This document shows, piece after piece, positions 1 through 9,223 of a DNA stretch of 64,000 bases; position 1 is the stretch's first letter, and each line of letters starts with the position of its first letter. Location: NCBI RefSeq assembly GCF_020229735.1, contig NZ_CP083459.1, positions 124,001-188,000 on the forward strand. The letters run 5' to 3'. The notes under the pieces are model-generated. The model did no database searches. It was not told where the DNA came from and saw only the letters and a list, made by a program, of their open reading frames with translations. Made by a program: the position numbers and the translations under genes. The DNA is from Deinococcus taeanensis. GTDB lineage: Bacteria; Deinococcota; Deinococci; Deinococcales; Deinococcaceae.

Positions 1-163
1 CATCACGTTCACGCCTGACGCCTGCCACCACACACCCTTGCAGCTCCGAGGAGCCTGCTGAGCAGACGCGCGGCGCCGCGTGGCGTGATGAAGGCCTGCC
101 GGCGGGTGGGAACGTGAGGTTGCCTGACGGGTTCCCTCAGGGTCTGGCCCGCCGGCCTGCGCG

Positions 164-1201
164 TCAGGCCGAGACGCCCTGCTCCGGCGGACGCTGGGCC
201 CGGTAGCGCCGCACCACTTCCGACTCCGCGCTGGCCAGGTCGCCGAACAGGCCTTGCACCTGACCGGTGCTGCCCAGAGTTAAGGTGACCGTCTCCACCA
301 GAAGACCGTCACGGTCGAGGTCCGCCTGCGTGACTTCGCGGTAATGTTCGTCACCCCGGTCCGAATACCCAGACTCTGCCCCGCACACAAAGAGCCGCTC
401 CTGCTGGCCGCCCCGATCTGCGTACTGCACCTGATAGGCCGCGTCCGCCTGCAGGAACTTCACCCACAGGTGATATGGACTGTGCATGAGCACCTCAAAA
501 TCAGCGAGTGGCTTCGGGCCGGCCCACACGGCACTGCCGTACGGGTTGACCGGTTGCGTTTCTTCCCGCACGACATCGCGCGCCGGACTCACCTCTGGGG
601 ACACAGGCAGCCGCCTGAAAGCCCGGTAGTGCCGGTAGCGGGCCAGCACCCAGTCCTCGAGTTCCGGCAGCCGCCTGGCTGTTTCCACAGGCTCGCCCCG
701 GTAACGGCATTCCAGGCGGTCCAGTTCACGCTCGGCCTTCTGAACCACGCCGCCTTCCACGTGCTCGGTCACCTTGAAGACCTCATGCAGGGTGAATGGC
801 CCGGAGGCGAGCACCTCCGCACGACTGTGCGCCGTGGGGGCACTCCAGCCTGGTGGACGGGCAAGCAGCACAGCCAGCGTCCAGAACAGCTGGTTGAACG
901 AACTCGGGAGCACCAGCAGGAGCATGGCGGCGGCCATGATCGCAGCGCCCGAAAGCCAGAGCGGTTTTACGCTCACGCCAATCCCCCAGAGCATGCCCAG
1001 GCCCAGCCCGATATACGCCCAGGTCACGGCAGTGCGCCACCGCCGGAAGCGACCCCGGTAAAACCCCCAGCACAGGCCCGCCAGGATGATCAAGGTGGCG
1101 GGCAACAGGAGAAAAGCGCGCGCAGACAGCAGGAGAACGCCCCACAGGCCGCCGCTGAGAAACGCCAGGAGAGCCAGAAAGTTCCACAGGGAGGCCGCCA
1201 C
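164..1201 (-). CDS. Hypothetical membrane protein with C-terminal soluble domain
   Basis: A reading frame of about 345 residues from a GTG at 1201, which is where hydrophobic, protein-like sequence begins. The frame is open further upstream (an ATG lies at 1372), but the residues added there are Arg/Pro-rich and look non-coding. From the GTG, the first 110 residues contain four hydrophobic segments: an ALLAFLSGGLWGVLLL-type helix, a LLLPATLIILAGLC helix, a pair around GLGLGMLWGIGV, and AAAMLLLVLPSS. A hydrophilic cytoplasmic-looking domain of about 220 residues follows, with motifs such as HYRAFRRLP and PYHLWVKFLQ. I recognise no family. It stands alone on the minus strand. The gene is likely real; the start is uncertain. 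Confidence 0.5.
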   Translation of the reverse strand: MAASLWNFLALLAFLSGGLWGVLLLSARAFLLLPATLIILAGLCWGFYRGRFRRWRTAVTWAYIGLGLGMLWGIGVSVKPLWLSGAAIMAAAMLLLVLPSSFNQLFWTLAVLLARPPGWSAPTAHSRAEVLASGPFTLHEVFKVTEHVEGGVVQKAERELDRLECRYRGEPVETARRLPELEDWVLARYRHYRAFRRLPVSPEVSPARDVVREETQPVNPYGSAVWAGPKPLADFEVLMHSPYHLWVKFLQADAAYQVQYADRGGQQERLFVCGAESGYSDRGDEHYREVTQADLDRDGLLVETVTLTLGSTGQVQGLFGDLASAESEVVRRYRAQRPPEQGVSA

Positions 1202-1989
1202 CCTACCATGGTACCTGCGGCGCGGATCTCGCGCGCCGGCCCAGGCGCTCCCAGGCGCACACAGGACGGGGCGCCACGCAACCGGTTGATTATTGACCCC
1301 CGGCGCCGAACGCCACGGCCCTGAAAGCAACCGTGTTCCGCGCGGGGCCGTGGTCGTGCCCGGCTCTGTCATGGCGCCTGCTGGCCTGACGGCGTGATGG
1401 GTCCTGAACCTCTGAGTTGGCCCTCCTGTTGGGTCCCTGTGGCGCCGGTTGGCACGCCCCATACGCAGCGTCCGGTCAAGGGTACACCGGACCAGCAGGA
1501 GCGCCGTGCTGAGAAGAGCAGGGAAGACGCCCGCATCCGGGAGGTGATTCACCCGGGACTGACGCACGCAGGCTCAACCGTGACAGCGTGGCCAGGCGGG
1601 ACGACACCAGCGACCACCGGTCCCTGCTGACCCTCGAAGAAGACCTGACCACCGCAGCTCCTGGCTGACCCATCCACCGGGTGCCCGCGTCGCCCGCGGC
1701 CACACCACCGGCCCGTGACAGCTGCATGAGCCGCTTCTGCCCCCGGGCGCAGCCGGTTCAGGCCAGGTGGATGACAGCCATTGCCGTGGTCGCGCAAGGT
1801 GGACTGACGCTCGCCTGCGGGTTCCGGACTTTCGGGTTTCGCAGGTTGGCAGGGAACGCGGTACGCCACGGACCTGGCGCGGCAGAACCTCAGAGAGGTG
1901 GAGAGGGCTGTGAAGAGACGCGGGGAACAGCCTTCTGGTTCAGTCTTATGTTTCCTGCTGTAGGCCGGATGGGTTGTTCGGGGCGCGCC
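1202..1989. other. Intergenic stretch, no supported gene
   Basis: Open frames here on both strands are Arg/Pro/Gly-rich, with no start signal or recognisable motif. I see no RNA gene, repeat or clear promoter. Part of it could be the 5' extension of the membrane protein gene if the ATG at 1372 is used. Confidence 0.4.
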
Positions 1990-2310
1990 AGCGGCTGTCC
2001 AGGCTTCAGGGACCCTGGATAAATTTCCAGCAGAACGGCGGGTGATGCTCCGCGGGCCTTGAGCGGGCACAGGACGTCCGATGATGAGACGGAGCGCACC
2101 CTGACTCGATGGGTGCACTGGCCGTCCCGCATGCTGTGGAAGTGCAGGGTCAGGCCGGTAACCTGACGATAAAAGTGCTGGGATGCGGTGAGGTCGTTGA
2201 TGTCCAGGAGGGCATGACCGAGGTGGATCGCTCCGGGCTGGGTATGGAGGTACACGTCCCAACTGTTCGGCGGGCAGGTGGGGCCAGCGGAGAAGGACAG
2301 GCGTTTTCAC
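1990..2310 (-). pseudogene. Decayed VOC (glyoxalase/dioxygenase superfamily) gene remnant
   Basis: On the minus strand, one frame reads GAIHLGHALLDINDLTASQH followed by FYRQVTGLTLH. This is the typical first beta-alpha unit of a vicinal-oxygen-chelate protein (metal-ligand His followed by D-L-x-x-S-x-x-F-Y). About 60 residues later comes PAVLLEIYPGSLKPG, after which similarity ends and the frame runs into non-coding-like sequence. The stretch immediately upstream (TPVLLRWPHLPAEQL) is in another frame. The gene therefore seems both frameshifted and truncated: VOC proteins are usually 120-160 residues per module. Assigned by motif only. Confidence 0.35.
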
Positions 2311-2647
2311 GGGAACTCTGTATGGGCGTTAAAACACCTGCTCGATTGGGGGATGAATCTCATGCCTGCGGGGGCTGGGGCAGAGAGTGCCTGGGGCGGC
2401 GCCCGAGTCGGGCGGGACTCAGCCAGAAGTGGGTGAGTAACCAGTGGGCAGCAGGAGGGGGCGAAATTGGTCGGGGAACAGCTTCGGGGTTTTCTCAAGT
2501 CATCGCGCCTGGGGTGGCTCCAGGTGCCCATTTCGTCAGCCGTTTCCAGCGGCTGGCTTTCCTGGCTCCCGACAGAGGTTACAAACACAGCGCAAGGACA
2601 GGCGGTCAAGGTAAGCGATCTTCCAAATTCATCAAACATTGAACTAA
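2311..2647. other. Intergenic stretch, no supported gene
   Basis: No frame with convincing codon use or motif. It becomes AT-richer toward 2620-2650, where the promoter of the following oxidoreductase begins. Confidence 0.4.
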
Positions 2648-2684
2648 TTGACATTTGGTGGCTCAACACCTACGGTTGAGCCAC
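2648..2684 (+). promoter_or_regulatory. Promoter and operator-like hairpin of the FMN reductase gene
   Basis: A perfect -35 box TTGACA lies at 2648-2653. Seventeen bases downstream is a weak -10 candidate, TACGGT (2671-2676). The spacer contains GTGGCTCAAC at 2658-2667, complementary to GTTGAGCCAC at 2675-2684 (10-bp arms, 7-nt loop). Within it, GGTGGCTCAACACC (2657-2670) shares GGTG and AACACC ends with the palindrome in front of the downstream marR-type gene. This is therefore a likely repressor site overlapping the promoter. Confidence 0.5.
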
Positions 2685-2731
2685 TGTCCGGGCCGATGAT
2701 TCTTCTCCCTGGCCCCTTCACCGAGGTCACC

Positions 2732-3418
2732 ATGACCGACCCCCAACCCGGTTTCCTGCAGAAACTGCTTCAGCAGCTCTATCGCCGCCCGACCACCGAA
2801 ACCATCCCCACCGCCCAGGAGACCCCCATGCCGAACCCGAAAATCGCCATCATCATCAGCAGTACCCGCGCCACCCGCTTCGCCGACAAGCCCACGCAGT
2901 GGTTCCACACCATCGCCCGGCAGCGCACCGACCTCGACTTCGAGATCGTCGACCTGCGCGACTTCCCCCTGCCCTTCTTCGACGAAGTTGCCTCCAACGC
3001 CTGGGCGCCCACCCAGAACCCCGTCGGCGTGCGCTGGCAGCAGAAACTCGCCGAGTTCGACGGCTACGTCTTCATCACCGCCGAGTACAACCACGGGCCC
3101 ACCGGTGTGCTGAAAAACGCCCTGGACTACGCCTACCCCGAGTGGAACAAGAAGCCTGCCGCGTTCGTCGGGTACGGGTCCGTGGGCGCGGCGCGCGCCA
3201 TTGAGCAGCTGCGCCAGATCGCCGTGGAACTCCAGATGGCCCCCATCCGCACAGGGGTGCACATCCAGGGCGCCGACTTCTTCGGCGCCTGGCAGCAGGG
3301 CGCGGCGCTCGAAGACATGGCGCACCTCCAGCCGGGCGTGCAGGCGATGCTGGAAGAACTTGCCTGGTGGACCAGAGCCCTCAAGACCGCCCGCGAAGCC
3401 ACCGCCGCCGGTGCCTGA
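2732..3418 (+). CDS. NADPH-dependent FMN reductase family flavoprotein
   Basis: Predicted flavodoxin-fold oxidoreductase that reduces FMN or quinone-like substrates with NAD(P)H in the cytoplasm. After a 32-residue extension the domain starts with PNPKIAIIISSTRATRFADK, the phosphate-binding loop of the family (beta1 followed by S-S-T-R). It continues with FVITAEYNHGPTGVLKNALD, which matches the conserved AEYNxxxPGxLKNALD flavin-contact motif (here F-I-T-A-E-Y-N-H-G-P-T-G), and GYGSVGAARAIEQLR. The domain length of about 196 residues is normal. An alternative start at 2828 (MPNPK) has its own AGGAG and would give the canonical length. I prefer 2732 because the intervening codons are strongly C-ending and a GAGGT precedes the ATG. 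The gene is followed by a MarR regulator, suggesting induction by electrophilic or oxidative compounds. Confidence 0.85.
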   Translation: MTDPQPGFLQKLLQQLYRRPTTETIPTAQETPMPNPKIAIIISSTRATRFADKPTQWFHTIARQRTDLDFEIVDLRDFPLPFFDEVASNAWAPTQNPVGVRWQQKLAEFDGYVFITAEYNHGPTGVLKNALDYAYPEWNKKPAAFVGYGSVGAARAIEQLRQIAVELQMAPIRTGVHIQGADFFGAWQQGAALEDMAHLQPGVQAMLEELAWWTRALKTAREATAAGA

Positions 3419-3456
3419 GCCGAGGGAGCGGACATCAGGTCCGCTTACTATTTCAT

Positions 3457-3470
3457 GGTGTTATAACACC
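3457..3470. promoter_or_regulatory. Palindromic operator upstream of the marR-type gene
   Basis: A perfect 14-bp palindrome, GGTGTTATAACACC, ends 13 bases before the regulator start codon and covers a -10-like TATAAC. It is a likely autoregulatory MarR-family site. The similar sequence at 2657-2670 in the FMN reductase promoter keeps the outer bases. Confidence 0.6.
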
Positions 3471-3483
3471 TAAACTGGAGGCC

Positions 3484-3957
3484 ATGACGCCCCTCCGTGA
3501 CGAGATCCAGCAGCGCCGCCCCTTCCGAAGTCTTGAGGAAGAGGCGGCGCTGAACCTTTTTCGCACGGTCAGCGTCATCGAGGAGGTCATGAGCGACTTC
3601 CTGCGCGAGCATGGACTGACGCCCAGCCAATACAACATTCTGCGGATCCTGAGGGGCGCCGGCGACGCCGGCCTGGGCCGCAACGAAATCGGGGAGCGCA
3701 TGCTCAAACGCGCCCCAGACATGACACGCCTGCTTGACCGGATGGAAGCGGCGGGACTCGTGCTCCGCCAGCGCAGCACCACGGACCGCCGCTGCGTACC
3801 GACCCTCCTCACCGAGAAGGGCCGGGCCCTCGTCGACGCGCTCGACAAGCCCAACGCGGCCCTGCAGGATGCGCAGTTCGCGCACCTCAGCCACGGCCAG
3901 CTGCTCACCCTCATCGAGACCCTCACCCAGATCCGGGAGCGGCTGACTGCCAGGTAA
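3484..3957 (+). CDS. MarR family transcriptional regulator
   Basis: A 157-residue winged-helix regulator. The N-terminal helix (FRTVSVIEEVMSDFLREHGL) dimerises in this family. LTPSQYNILRILRGAG is the classical MarR H2-H3 region, MLKRAPDMTRLLDRMEAAGL the recognition helix, and the wing carries the D-R-R motif (STTDRRCVPTLLTEKG). Length and domain order are normal. The start ATG at 3484 follows CTGGAGG. The gene lies 65 bp after the FMN reductase gene with its own palindrome-containing promoter, and probably represses both itself and the reductase, releasing on binding a phenolic or oxidising ligand. The ligand is not deducible. Confidence 0.9.
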   Translation: MTPLRDEIQQRRPFRSLEEEAALNLFRTVSVIEEVMSDFLREHGLTPSQYNILRILRGAGDAGLGRNEIGERMLKRAPDMTRLLDRMEAAGLVLRQRSTTDRRCVPTLLTEKGRALVDALDKPNAALQDAQFAHLSHGQLLTLIETLTQIRERLTAR

Positions 3958-4044
3958 CACCCAGAGCAGCCTCTGAACCGTTCCAACTGCCGGCGTGAAG
4001 ATCAGGAGTCACCTCGCGGCACAGTCCATCTGTCACCATGAGGC

Positions 4045-4395
4045 ATGGACGTCGCCGCTGCCAAACACCTGGCCCGACAGATGATCGCCCAGGCCCAGCC
4101 GCCCTTTCCGCCCAGCACGGACGTGACGATCCGCGAGGAGCAGGACCCGGACCAGCTTGTCATCTCCGCCGTTGTACACGGCACCGGCATGCAGCGGGCT
4201 GGGCGAGTGATGGTGACGCACGACGCGCTCCGCACACATGGTCACCTGGCCGTGACCGCAGCGGTCGAACGGCTGCAGACAGCCATCCAGGCCAGAACCC
4301 TTCCCTTGCTGACGGGCGCTCCGGTGGTGTTGGGCCTCCTGGCAGAGGACGGCTGGATGGACGGCTACGGCTTTCCACAGCAGCCTGGCGCCTGA
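4045..4395 (+). CDS. Hypothetical protein
   Basis: A 116-residue frame starting MDVAAAKHLARQMIAQ. It has alternating hydrophobic pattern and C/G-ending codons, consistent with a small alpha/beta protein (VTIREEQDPDQLVISAVVHG, GRVMVTHDALRTHGHLAVTA). No motif or family is recognised. It has no clear ribosome binding site and stands alone between the MarR gene and a frameshifted minus-strand gene. Confidence 0.5.
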   Translation: MDVAAAKHLARQMIAQAQPPFPPSTDVTIREEQDPDQLVISAVVHGTGMQRAGRVMVTHDALRTHGHLAVTAAVERLQTAIQARTLPLLTGAPVVLGLLAEDGWMDGYGFPQQPGA

Positions 4396-4409
4396 CCCGC
4401 CAAAGCGCT

Positions 4410-4773
4410 TCAGGAGGGGAGCGTGACCCAGCACAGTTCCCCCGACTGAGCCGCCTGAACGCGGGGGTCCGCCGGGGCGCCCGCGAGGCCCGACAGATTC
4501 AACATATCTGCCAGGAAGACCACCTTCCGAAACGGCTGCTCCCCGGTGCGTCCCCTGTTCCGCTCGAGAAGCACCCGCGCGTCGTCCGGCGAGGAAGACA
4601 CCGGGGACCCCGCTCACCATCAACAGCGCATCAGTTCCCAGAGCCGCCCACAGGATGCCGTTCACATGAACGAGCTGGAAGGGCACCTCGCCACTTGCCG
4701 GGCAGGCCATCACGAATACCCCCTCTGGGCGTCGAATGACGGGCGTGCAGAGATCCGGCCGATGGCCGCCCAA
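4410..4773 (-). pseudogene. Frameshifted small gene of unknown function
   Basis: Minus-strand frame one runs from 4773 through MACPASGEVPFQLVHVNGIL and TDALLMVSGVPG. A frame offset by one base then continues with SSSPDDARVLLERNRGRTGE, FRKVVFLADMLNLSGL and ELCWVTLPS, stopping at 4410. Both halves are protein-like and join naturally near 4600, so I read one gene of about 120 residues broken by a single-base indel. A sequencing error is the alternative. No family recognised. Confidence 0.35.
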
Positions 4774-4805
4774 ACAGCTTATAGTGCGTCTGATAACCGT
4801 CAGGG

Positions 4806-5258
4806 TCAGCGTTTTGCCAGGCGACGCACCATGAGGCGGATCATGACCTCGTATACCAGGTTCTCGGCGGTCTCGACCAGCGCTTCATCGTCCTTCGCCA
4901 TCCGCCCGGATTTGCCCAACCACGCGCAGGAACGCTCCACCACCCAGCGGCGCTTCAGCACCACAAATCCTTTGGGCACCTCCACCACGCGTGGCGGTGC
5001 GTCTATTGGTGCCCAGGTCCCCTGCCAACCAGGCCAGGGATGGTTGACGATCTCCATCGTCCAGCCCAGGTGCGTCCCCAGGTCTGAAGCGAGCTTTCCG
5101 ATGTCGCCCGCGTCCGCCAAGAGGTGCCCTATGCACGGAAAAACGTTTGGCAGATCGCGCAACAGGAGGATCGTACCGGTGCGATCCTGGATATCCGCCT
5201 CATGCCCCTTGATCGCCATGACCAGGCACAGGGTGTCGACGAGCAGGTGACGCTTGCG
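4806..5258 (-). pseudogene. IS5 family transposase, C-terminal fragment
   Basis: The fragment reads DRKRHLLVDTLCLVMAIKGH, EADIQDRTG and KGFVVLKRRWVVERSCAWLG, typical of the second DDE aspartate and the glutamate region of IS5-group (IS1031-like) transposases. Only about the last 150 residues remain. The N-terminal half is missing because another IS fragment (IS630 type, opposite strand) begins at about 5260. Inactive remnant. Confidence 0.8.
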
Positions 5259-5259
5259 G

Positions 5260-5747
5260 TCACTGACGTTGCCACTCTCGTCTATCTGGATGAAGTCGGC
5301 TTCTCCTTGAAAGGCGTGCGGAGACGGACATGGGCGACCAAGAGTGTCACGCCCTTGGTCATGCTGAGGGCGAACTGGGAGAAGCTTTCAACGATTGGGG
5401 CGATCACGTCGGACGGACGCTTCTTCCAACACACGACGTCCGGGGCGATTCGCGGTGCGGACGTCATCCGGTTCTTCCCGCATCTCCTGCGTCACGTTCA
5501 GGGGGAGATCGTGGTCGTGCTGGACAACGCGGGTATTCATCGTGTAAAGGCAACACAGGCGTTTGTCGACCTCCACAAACGCCTGTCCTTGGTGTTTCTG
5601 CCGCCCTATGCCCCTGAATTGAATCCCATTGAGATACTGTGGGCGTATGTGAAGCGCACTGTGCTGGGAAACTTCTGTGCCCGCTCAGTCTCGGTGCTCA
5701 AAGCGAAGCTTGTGGCTGCCTGGCAGCGGGTTCGGTACTGTATGTGA
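5260..5747 (+). pseudogene. IS630 family transposase, C-terminal fragment
   Basis: It contains the DDE catalytic core of IS630/Tc1-type transposases: VYLDEVGFSL (first Asp), VVVLDNAGIHRVK (second Asp) and LPPYAPELNPIEILWAYVKR (Glu). The N-terminal helix-turn-helix half is missing: the coding sequence abuts the IS5 fragment at about 5260. It stops normally at 5745-5747. The orphan IS630-type N-terminus near 53.8 kb could be the missing type of sequence, but not necessarily the same copy. Confidence 0.8.
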
Positions 5748-5752
5748 TTAGC

Positions 5753-5789
5753 GTCCGCCCCGTTGGAGATGACAGGGCGAGGGGCGGAC
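5753..5789. repeat. Inverted repeat between the IS630 and IS66 remnants
   Basis: GTCCGCCCC at 5753-5761 pairs with GGGGCGGAC at 5781-5789 across 19 bases. It lies just after the IS630 stop codon and before the IS66 transposase start, so it could be an IS end or a terminator. Confidence 0.4.
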
Positions 5790-5804
5790 AGCTAGGCTAG
5801 GGTC

Positions 5805-7233
5805 GTGTCAGAGCCGCTGACTCGCGAAGGCTTCTTCCAGCTGCTTGCTCAGCAAGCAGCCCAGATTGCCGGTCTGATCGAGCAGAATAGCGAACAGGCC
5901 AAGCAGATCAAGGTGCTGATTGAAGAGAATGCCCGCCTGAAGTAGCGGATCGAGCAACTTGAACGCCAGGTCAAGCACTACGTCGCACCACACAGCCGCG
6001 AGCAGCCGAAGGCGGAGCCCAAGCCACCTGGGCGCCGAGTCGGGCAGGGCCCGTTCACGTTCAAGCGGGCTCCAGCGCGTGACACTGTCACGCGCGTCAT
6101 TGACGTGGAACCGGCGAACCATTGCCCGTTCTGTCAGACGCCGCTGGATGGTGCGGCGTACAAGACGGACCTGGCCTGGGTCACGGAGTTGCCCCAAGTG
6201 GCACCCGAGATCACCCATGACCACCTGCCCGACGTGTGGGAAGGATGTTCGGGGCGAACATCCTGACCTGTGCCCAACCCAACGGGGCGCCACGGCCCAC
6301 CGACTGGGTCCTCGATTGATCGCCGCCACGCCGTATCTCCACCATGGGCTGGGTCTCCCGGAGCGCAAGGTGCCAGACGTGCTGCAGGCGCTGTGCGGCA
6401 TCTCCGTGACGCAGAGTGCGGTGAACCAGGCCGCCACCCGCACGACCGCCCCGACCAGCCCCCTGGCGACGGCGTACCAGCAGATCAGGGCTGCCGTTTA
6501 GGCCGCGCCCGTGGTGCATCGGGACGATACGGGCTGGCGCATCAATGGCACTCAGGCCTGGTTGCAAGTGGCGTGTACCCCACAGCACGTCCTCTACCAA
6601 ATCCTCAGCCGGCATACCCACCAGCAGCTTAAAGAGCTGCTGGGAGAGACTTTCGGGGGCATGCTGGTGGCAGATCGGTACAACGTGTACGATCACGCCG
6701 CATTCACCGGCGGCAAGCACCAGAAGTGCATCCGGCACATCATTCGCAACGTGCAAGAAGCCGTGGTGGTACACGAAGGCCGCTCTTGACAGGGCATCGT
6801 CTACGCCACCCGCTTACTGCAAGCCCTTCAGGACGCGCACAGCCTGCATCGGCAACTCAGCCGCGATGAGATGAGCCTGGTGCAGTACCGGGGCGCTGGG
6901 TACGCCCTCAAGACTCGCGTCTCCGGGCTGCTTGACCGTGCCCCCTTGCGGAGCCAGGTCAATGAACGGCTCCGCAAGGGGTTACTCAAGCACCACCAGC
7001 ACGGGAACCTCTTGAGGTTCCTCGACGACCCCAGCATCCCGCCGACCAACAATGCCGCAGAGCGCGCTCTGCGGTCTGGGGTCATCGCCCGGAAAGTCTC
7101 CCAGTGCAGCAAGACCCAACGAGGCGCCGACAGCTACGCCATGATCAAAAGTGTGGTGGAGACGGCCAAACGTCACGTGGAACACCCACTCGACGTTCTG
7201 ACAAGCCTTCAGCCTCGCGCAGCCCCCCGCTGA
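5805..7233 (+). pseudogene. IS66 family transposase, inactivated by stops and a frameshift
   Basis: Starting at a GTG (5805), it reads REGFFQLLAQQAAQIAGLIE, the coiled-coil N-terminus of IS66 transposases. It continues with a zinc-binding segment (NHCPFCQTPLD), HGATAHRLGPR-like and VHRDDTGWRINGTQAWLQV (catalytic region), and FLDDPSIPPTNNAAERALR (the C-terminal Glu motif). Disruptions seen: a TAG at 5943, a frameshift near 6220, a TAG at 6499 and a TGA at 6787. The total length of about 475 residues is normal, so this is a nearly full-length but dead copy. No OrfA/OrfB accessory genes lie beside it. Confidence 0.85.
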
Positions 7234-7374
7234 CCATCCCTATCCCTGCTGCCCGGCGCAGGCACGACGGCCTGCCTGTGCCGGCCCCGACATCGCTAAT
7301 TACATACTGCGGTACATTAACCTGGCCCATCAGTTGATGAATGCGAACCTGTGCCGTTATCAATAGTGGTTTAA

Positions 7375-7797
7375 CCACAAGTGGGCAGAATCGGGGGAAC
7401 CCCAACCTTGGCTCCCTCGATTCAAGTGATGCAGCAGTCCTCCTGGTGGTTTACGACGCCCTCCGGCCATCGCGAACGCCGCTGGTCACAGCGGCGTCTG
7501 AAGTCGCTCATTCAGAGCTCAGCCGACGATTTTCCGCGAGTACAGGTCCATCACCGTCGCCAGGTACAGCCAGCCTTCACGCGTAGGGACATACGTGATG
7601 TCCGTGACCCACTTCTGGTTCGGGCCGTCCGCAGTGAACTCCCTGGCGAGAATGTTTTCCGCGACTGAGCGGAAGGATTTCACCCTGGTGGTCGTGAGGA
7701 ACTGCCGGTTCTCACGCGCGACAAGCTTTGCTTGTCGTATGAGTCGCCTGATCCGCTTCTTCTGGGGCCTCGCCGTTGAGCCCTTCGGGCTCACTCT
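7375..7797 (-). pseudogene. IS3 family transposase (OrfB) internal fragment
   Basis: The minus-strand frame contains [40 protein letters not shown] and [17 protein letters not shown], the integrase-core region of IS3 OrfB with the first two catalytic Asp residues. After KIVG there is a TGA, and similarity continues through further stops (LLHHLNRGSQ) to about 7375. The N-terminus is cut within a few bases of the ABC permease stop codon. Inactive remnant. Confidence 0.75.
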
Positions 7798-7800
7798 TTA

Positions 7801-9150
7801 TCAAGTAGGCTGGCGCAACATGTCCATGGCCGACTCCCTATTTGCAGGGATCACCGAAGCTGCGACTGCTCCAATAGCAAGGGTCAAAGACCCCAAGGAA
7901 AGTCCTACCAGTTCTATCCAAGGAAGATCAGCAAACCCTTTCCAAATCGGCTGTTGCGCCGTCACAGCAGTCAATCCCACCGTGAATCCCGTGGCCACAA
8001 GACCAAAAAGGATCCCCGTCGCTGCATAGATGGCGCCTTCCCAGACTGGTACGGCAGCCAGGGTTCGGTCATCCCCTCCGAGCACCCGCAGGAGCGCCAG
8101 ATCGCGGAGGCGCTGACCACCCACCAAGACAATGTTGGCCACGCCACCCACAGCGCAGATCACAAAGATCGGCGCAAAGATCACCTGAAAGCCGCTCACC
8201 GCCACCTCTGGTCCAGCTGCGGACATGCCGTAGATGGTGCCCGTCAGCGCAATCGCGACGGCGAAAGGCAGGATCGTTGCCATACTCTGTCCGGACCGGT
8301 ACCGACACGCTTCCCGCGCAGCAAACCAAGCCAGATTCCGGCTTGGGATCAGGGCCGTCCAGGCAAACAACAACGGACGAACTGTCCACGGGCCAAGTAA
8401 CAAGGCCGCCGTCACCAACAGAAGACTGAACGTTCCGCCCAGGAGCTCAGGAGGGATCCGGTCGGCCGCGGGCAGGTTCGGATCAAGGAGCGGGAGAAAC
8501 CAGATTACCCCACCACTCCAGATCAGCAGCCCCGCAAAGCATTTGGAGATCAGGCCGACACGCACTTGTGGCGCTTCGCTCTCTCTCAATGCCTGCATCT
8601 CGGGGAGCCGTCCCCCACGCCTGGCAGCACCGAACCCGCCTATGACGGTGAACGCTGCTGTGAGGGCCGCAACGACAGGCAGGGTCACCCTTTCGAAGGT
8701 GATGGGGAACTCGGTGGTAAAGTCCCCCAGACTGCCCCAGGTGTGCAGGTACAGGCGAGTGCCCAGGGGGCTGAGCACAGCGCCGAGGATGCCTCCCATC
8801 ACACCCACCGCCATGAGCTGGAGCAGGATGACCCTGGTGATGTGCTGGGCAGGAACGCCGAGGATCTTCCAGAGGGCGTACTCGCGGGACTGCGCAGTGA
8901 TGGTGAGATTGGCGGTGGAGGCGACCACCACCGCTGCGGCAATGCTCACGTAGGAGGCCACTTGCCCCCTGACCAGCGCAGCAAGCTCCATCAGTTCGCT
9001 GGGTTTAGGCTGCGTGGCTGCCCAGGACATCAGCGAGCTCGCTGTGGTGAGAAGAGCCCCCAGACAGGCGCCACCCACTGTGGCCACGACCAGAGTCCAC
9101 AGCCATTGGAGCGCGTGTTGCTTGAAATCTTGTGCGAACAGCTTCAGCAT
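7801..9150 (-). CDS. ABC transporter permease, FtsX/MacB type
   Basis: A 449-residue inner-membrane protein. It begins MLKLFAQDFKQHALQWLW after AAGGGGAATGG, the best ribosome site (an ATG 10 codons upstream lacks one). It shows two copies of the FtsX-type layout. The first has an N-terminal helix, an extracytoplasmic loop, and three helices with the motif SREYALWKILGVPAQHI, the coupling helix that contacts the ATPase. The second has LRDLALLRVLGGDDRTLAAV, again with helices after it. The partner ATPase gene lies 73 bp upstream in the same orientation. Such pairs export peptides, lipids or antimicrobials; the substrate is unknown. The gene end touches an IS3 remnant. Confidence 0.85.
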   Translation of the reverse strand: MLKLFAQDFKQHALQWLWTLVVATVGGACLGALLTTASSLMSWAATQPKPSELMELAALVRGQVASYVSIAAAVVVASTANLTITAQSREYALWKILGVPAQHITRVILLQLMAVGVMGGILGAVLSPLGTRLYLHTWGSLGDFTTEFPITFERVTLPVVAALTAAFTVIGGFGAARRGGRLPEMQALRESEAPQVRVGLISKCFAGLLIWSGGVIWFLPLLDPNLPAADRIPPELLGGTFSLLLVTAALLLGPWTVRPLLFAWTALIPSRNLAWFAAREACRYRSGQSMATILPFAVAIALTGTIYGMSAAGPEVAVSGFQVIFAPIFVICAVGGVANIVLVGGQRLRDLALLRVLGGDDRTLAAVPVWEGAIYAATGILFGLVATGFTVGLTAVTAQQPIWKGFADLPWIELVGLSLGSLTLAIGAVAASVIPANRESAMDMLRQPT

Positions 9151-9223
9151 CCATTCCCCTTCTGAGCTGTTGAAGTGCATTCAAGCGTTGGAGCTGCAAG
9201 GTTCACAGCACTGCGAAAACACT

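Noticed and set aside
344..1324. 326-codon plus-strand frame
   Set aside because: Antisense to the membrane protein on the minus strand, which has clear hydrophobic helices; the plus frame is Gln/Arg/His-rich.
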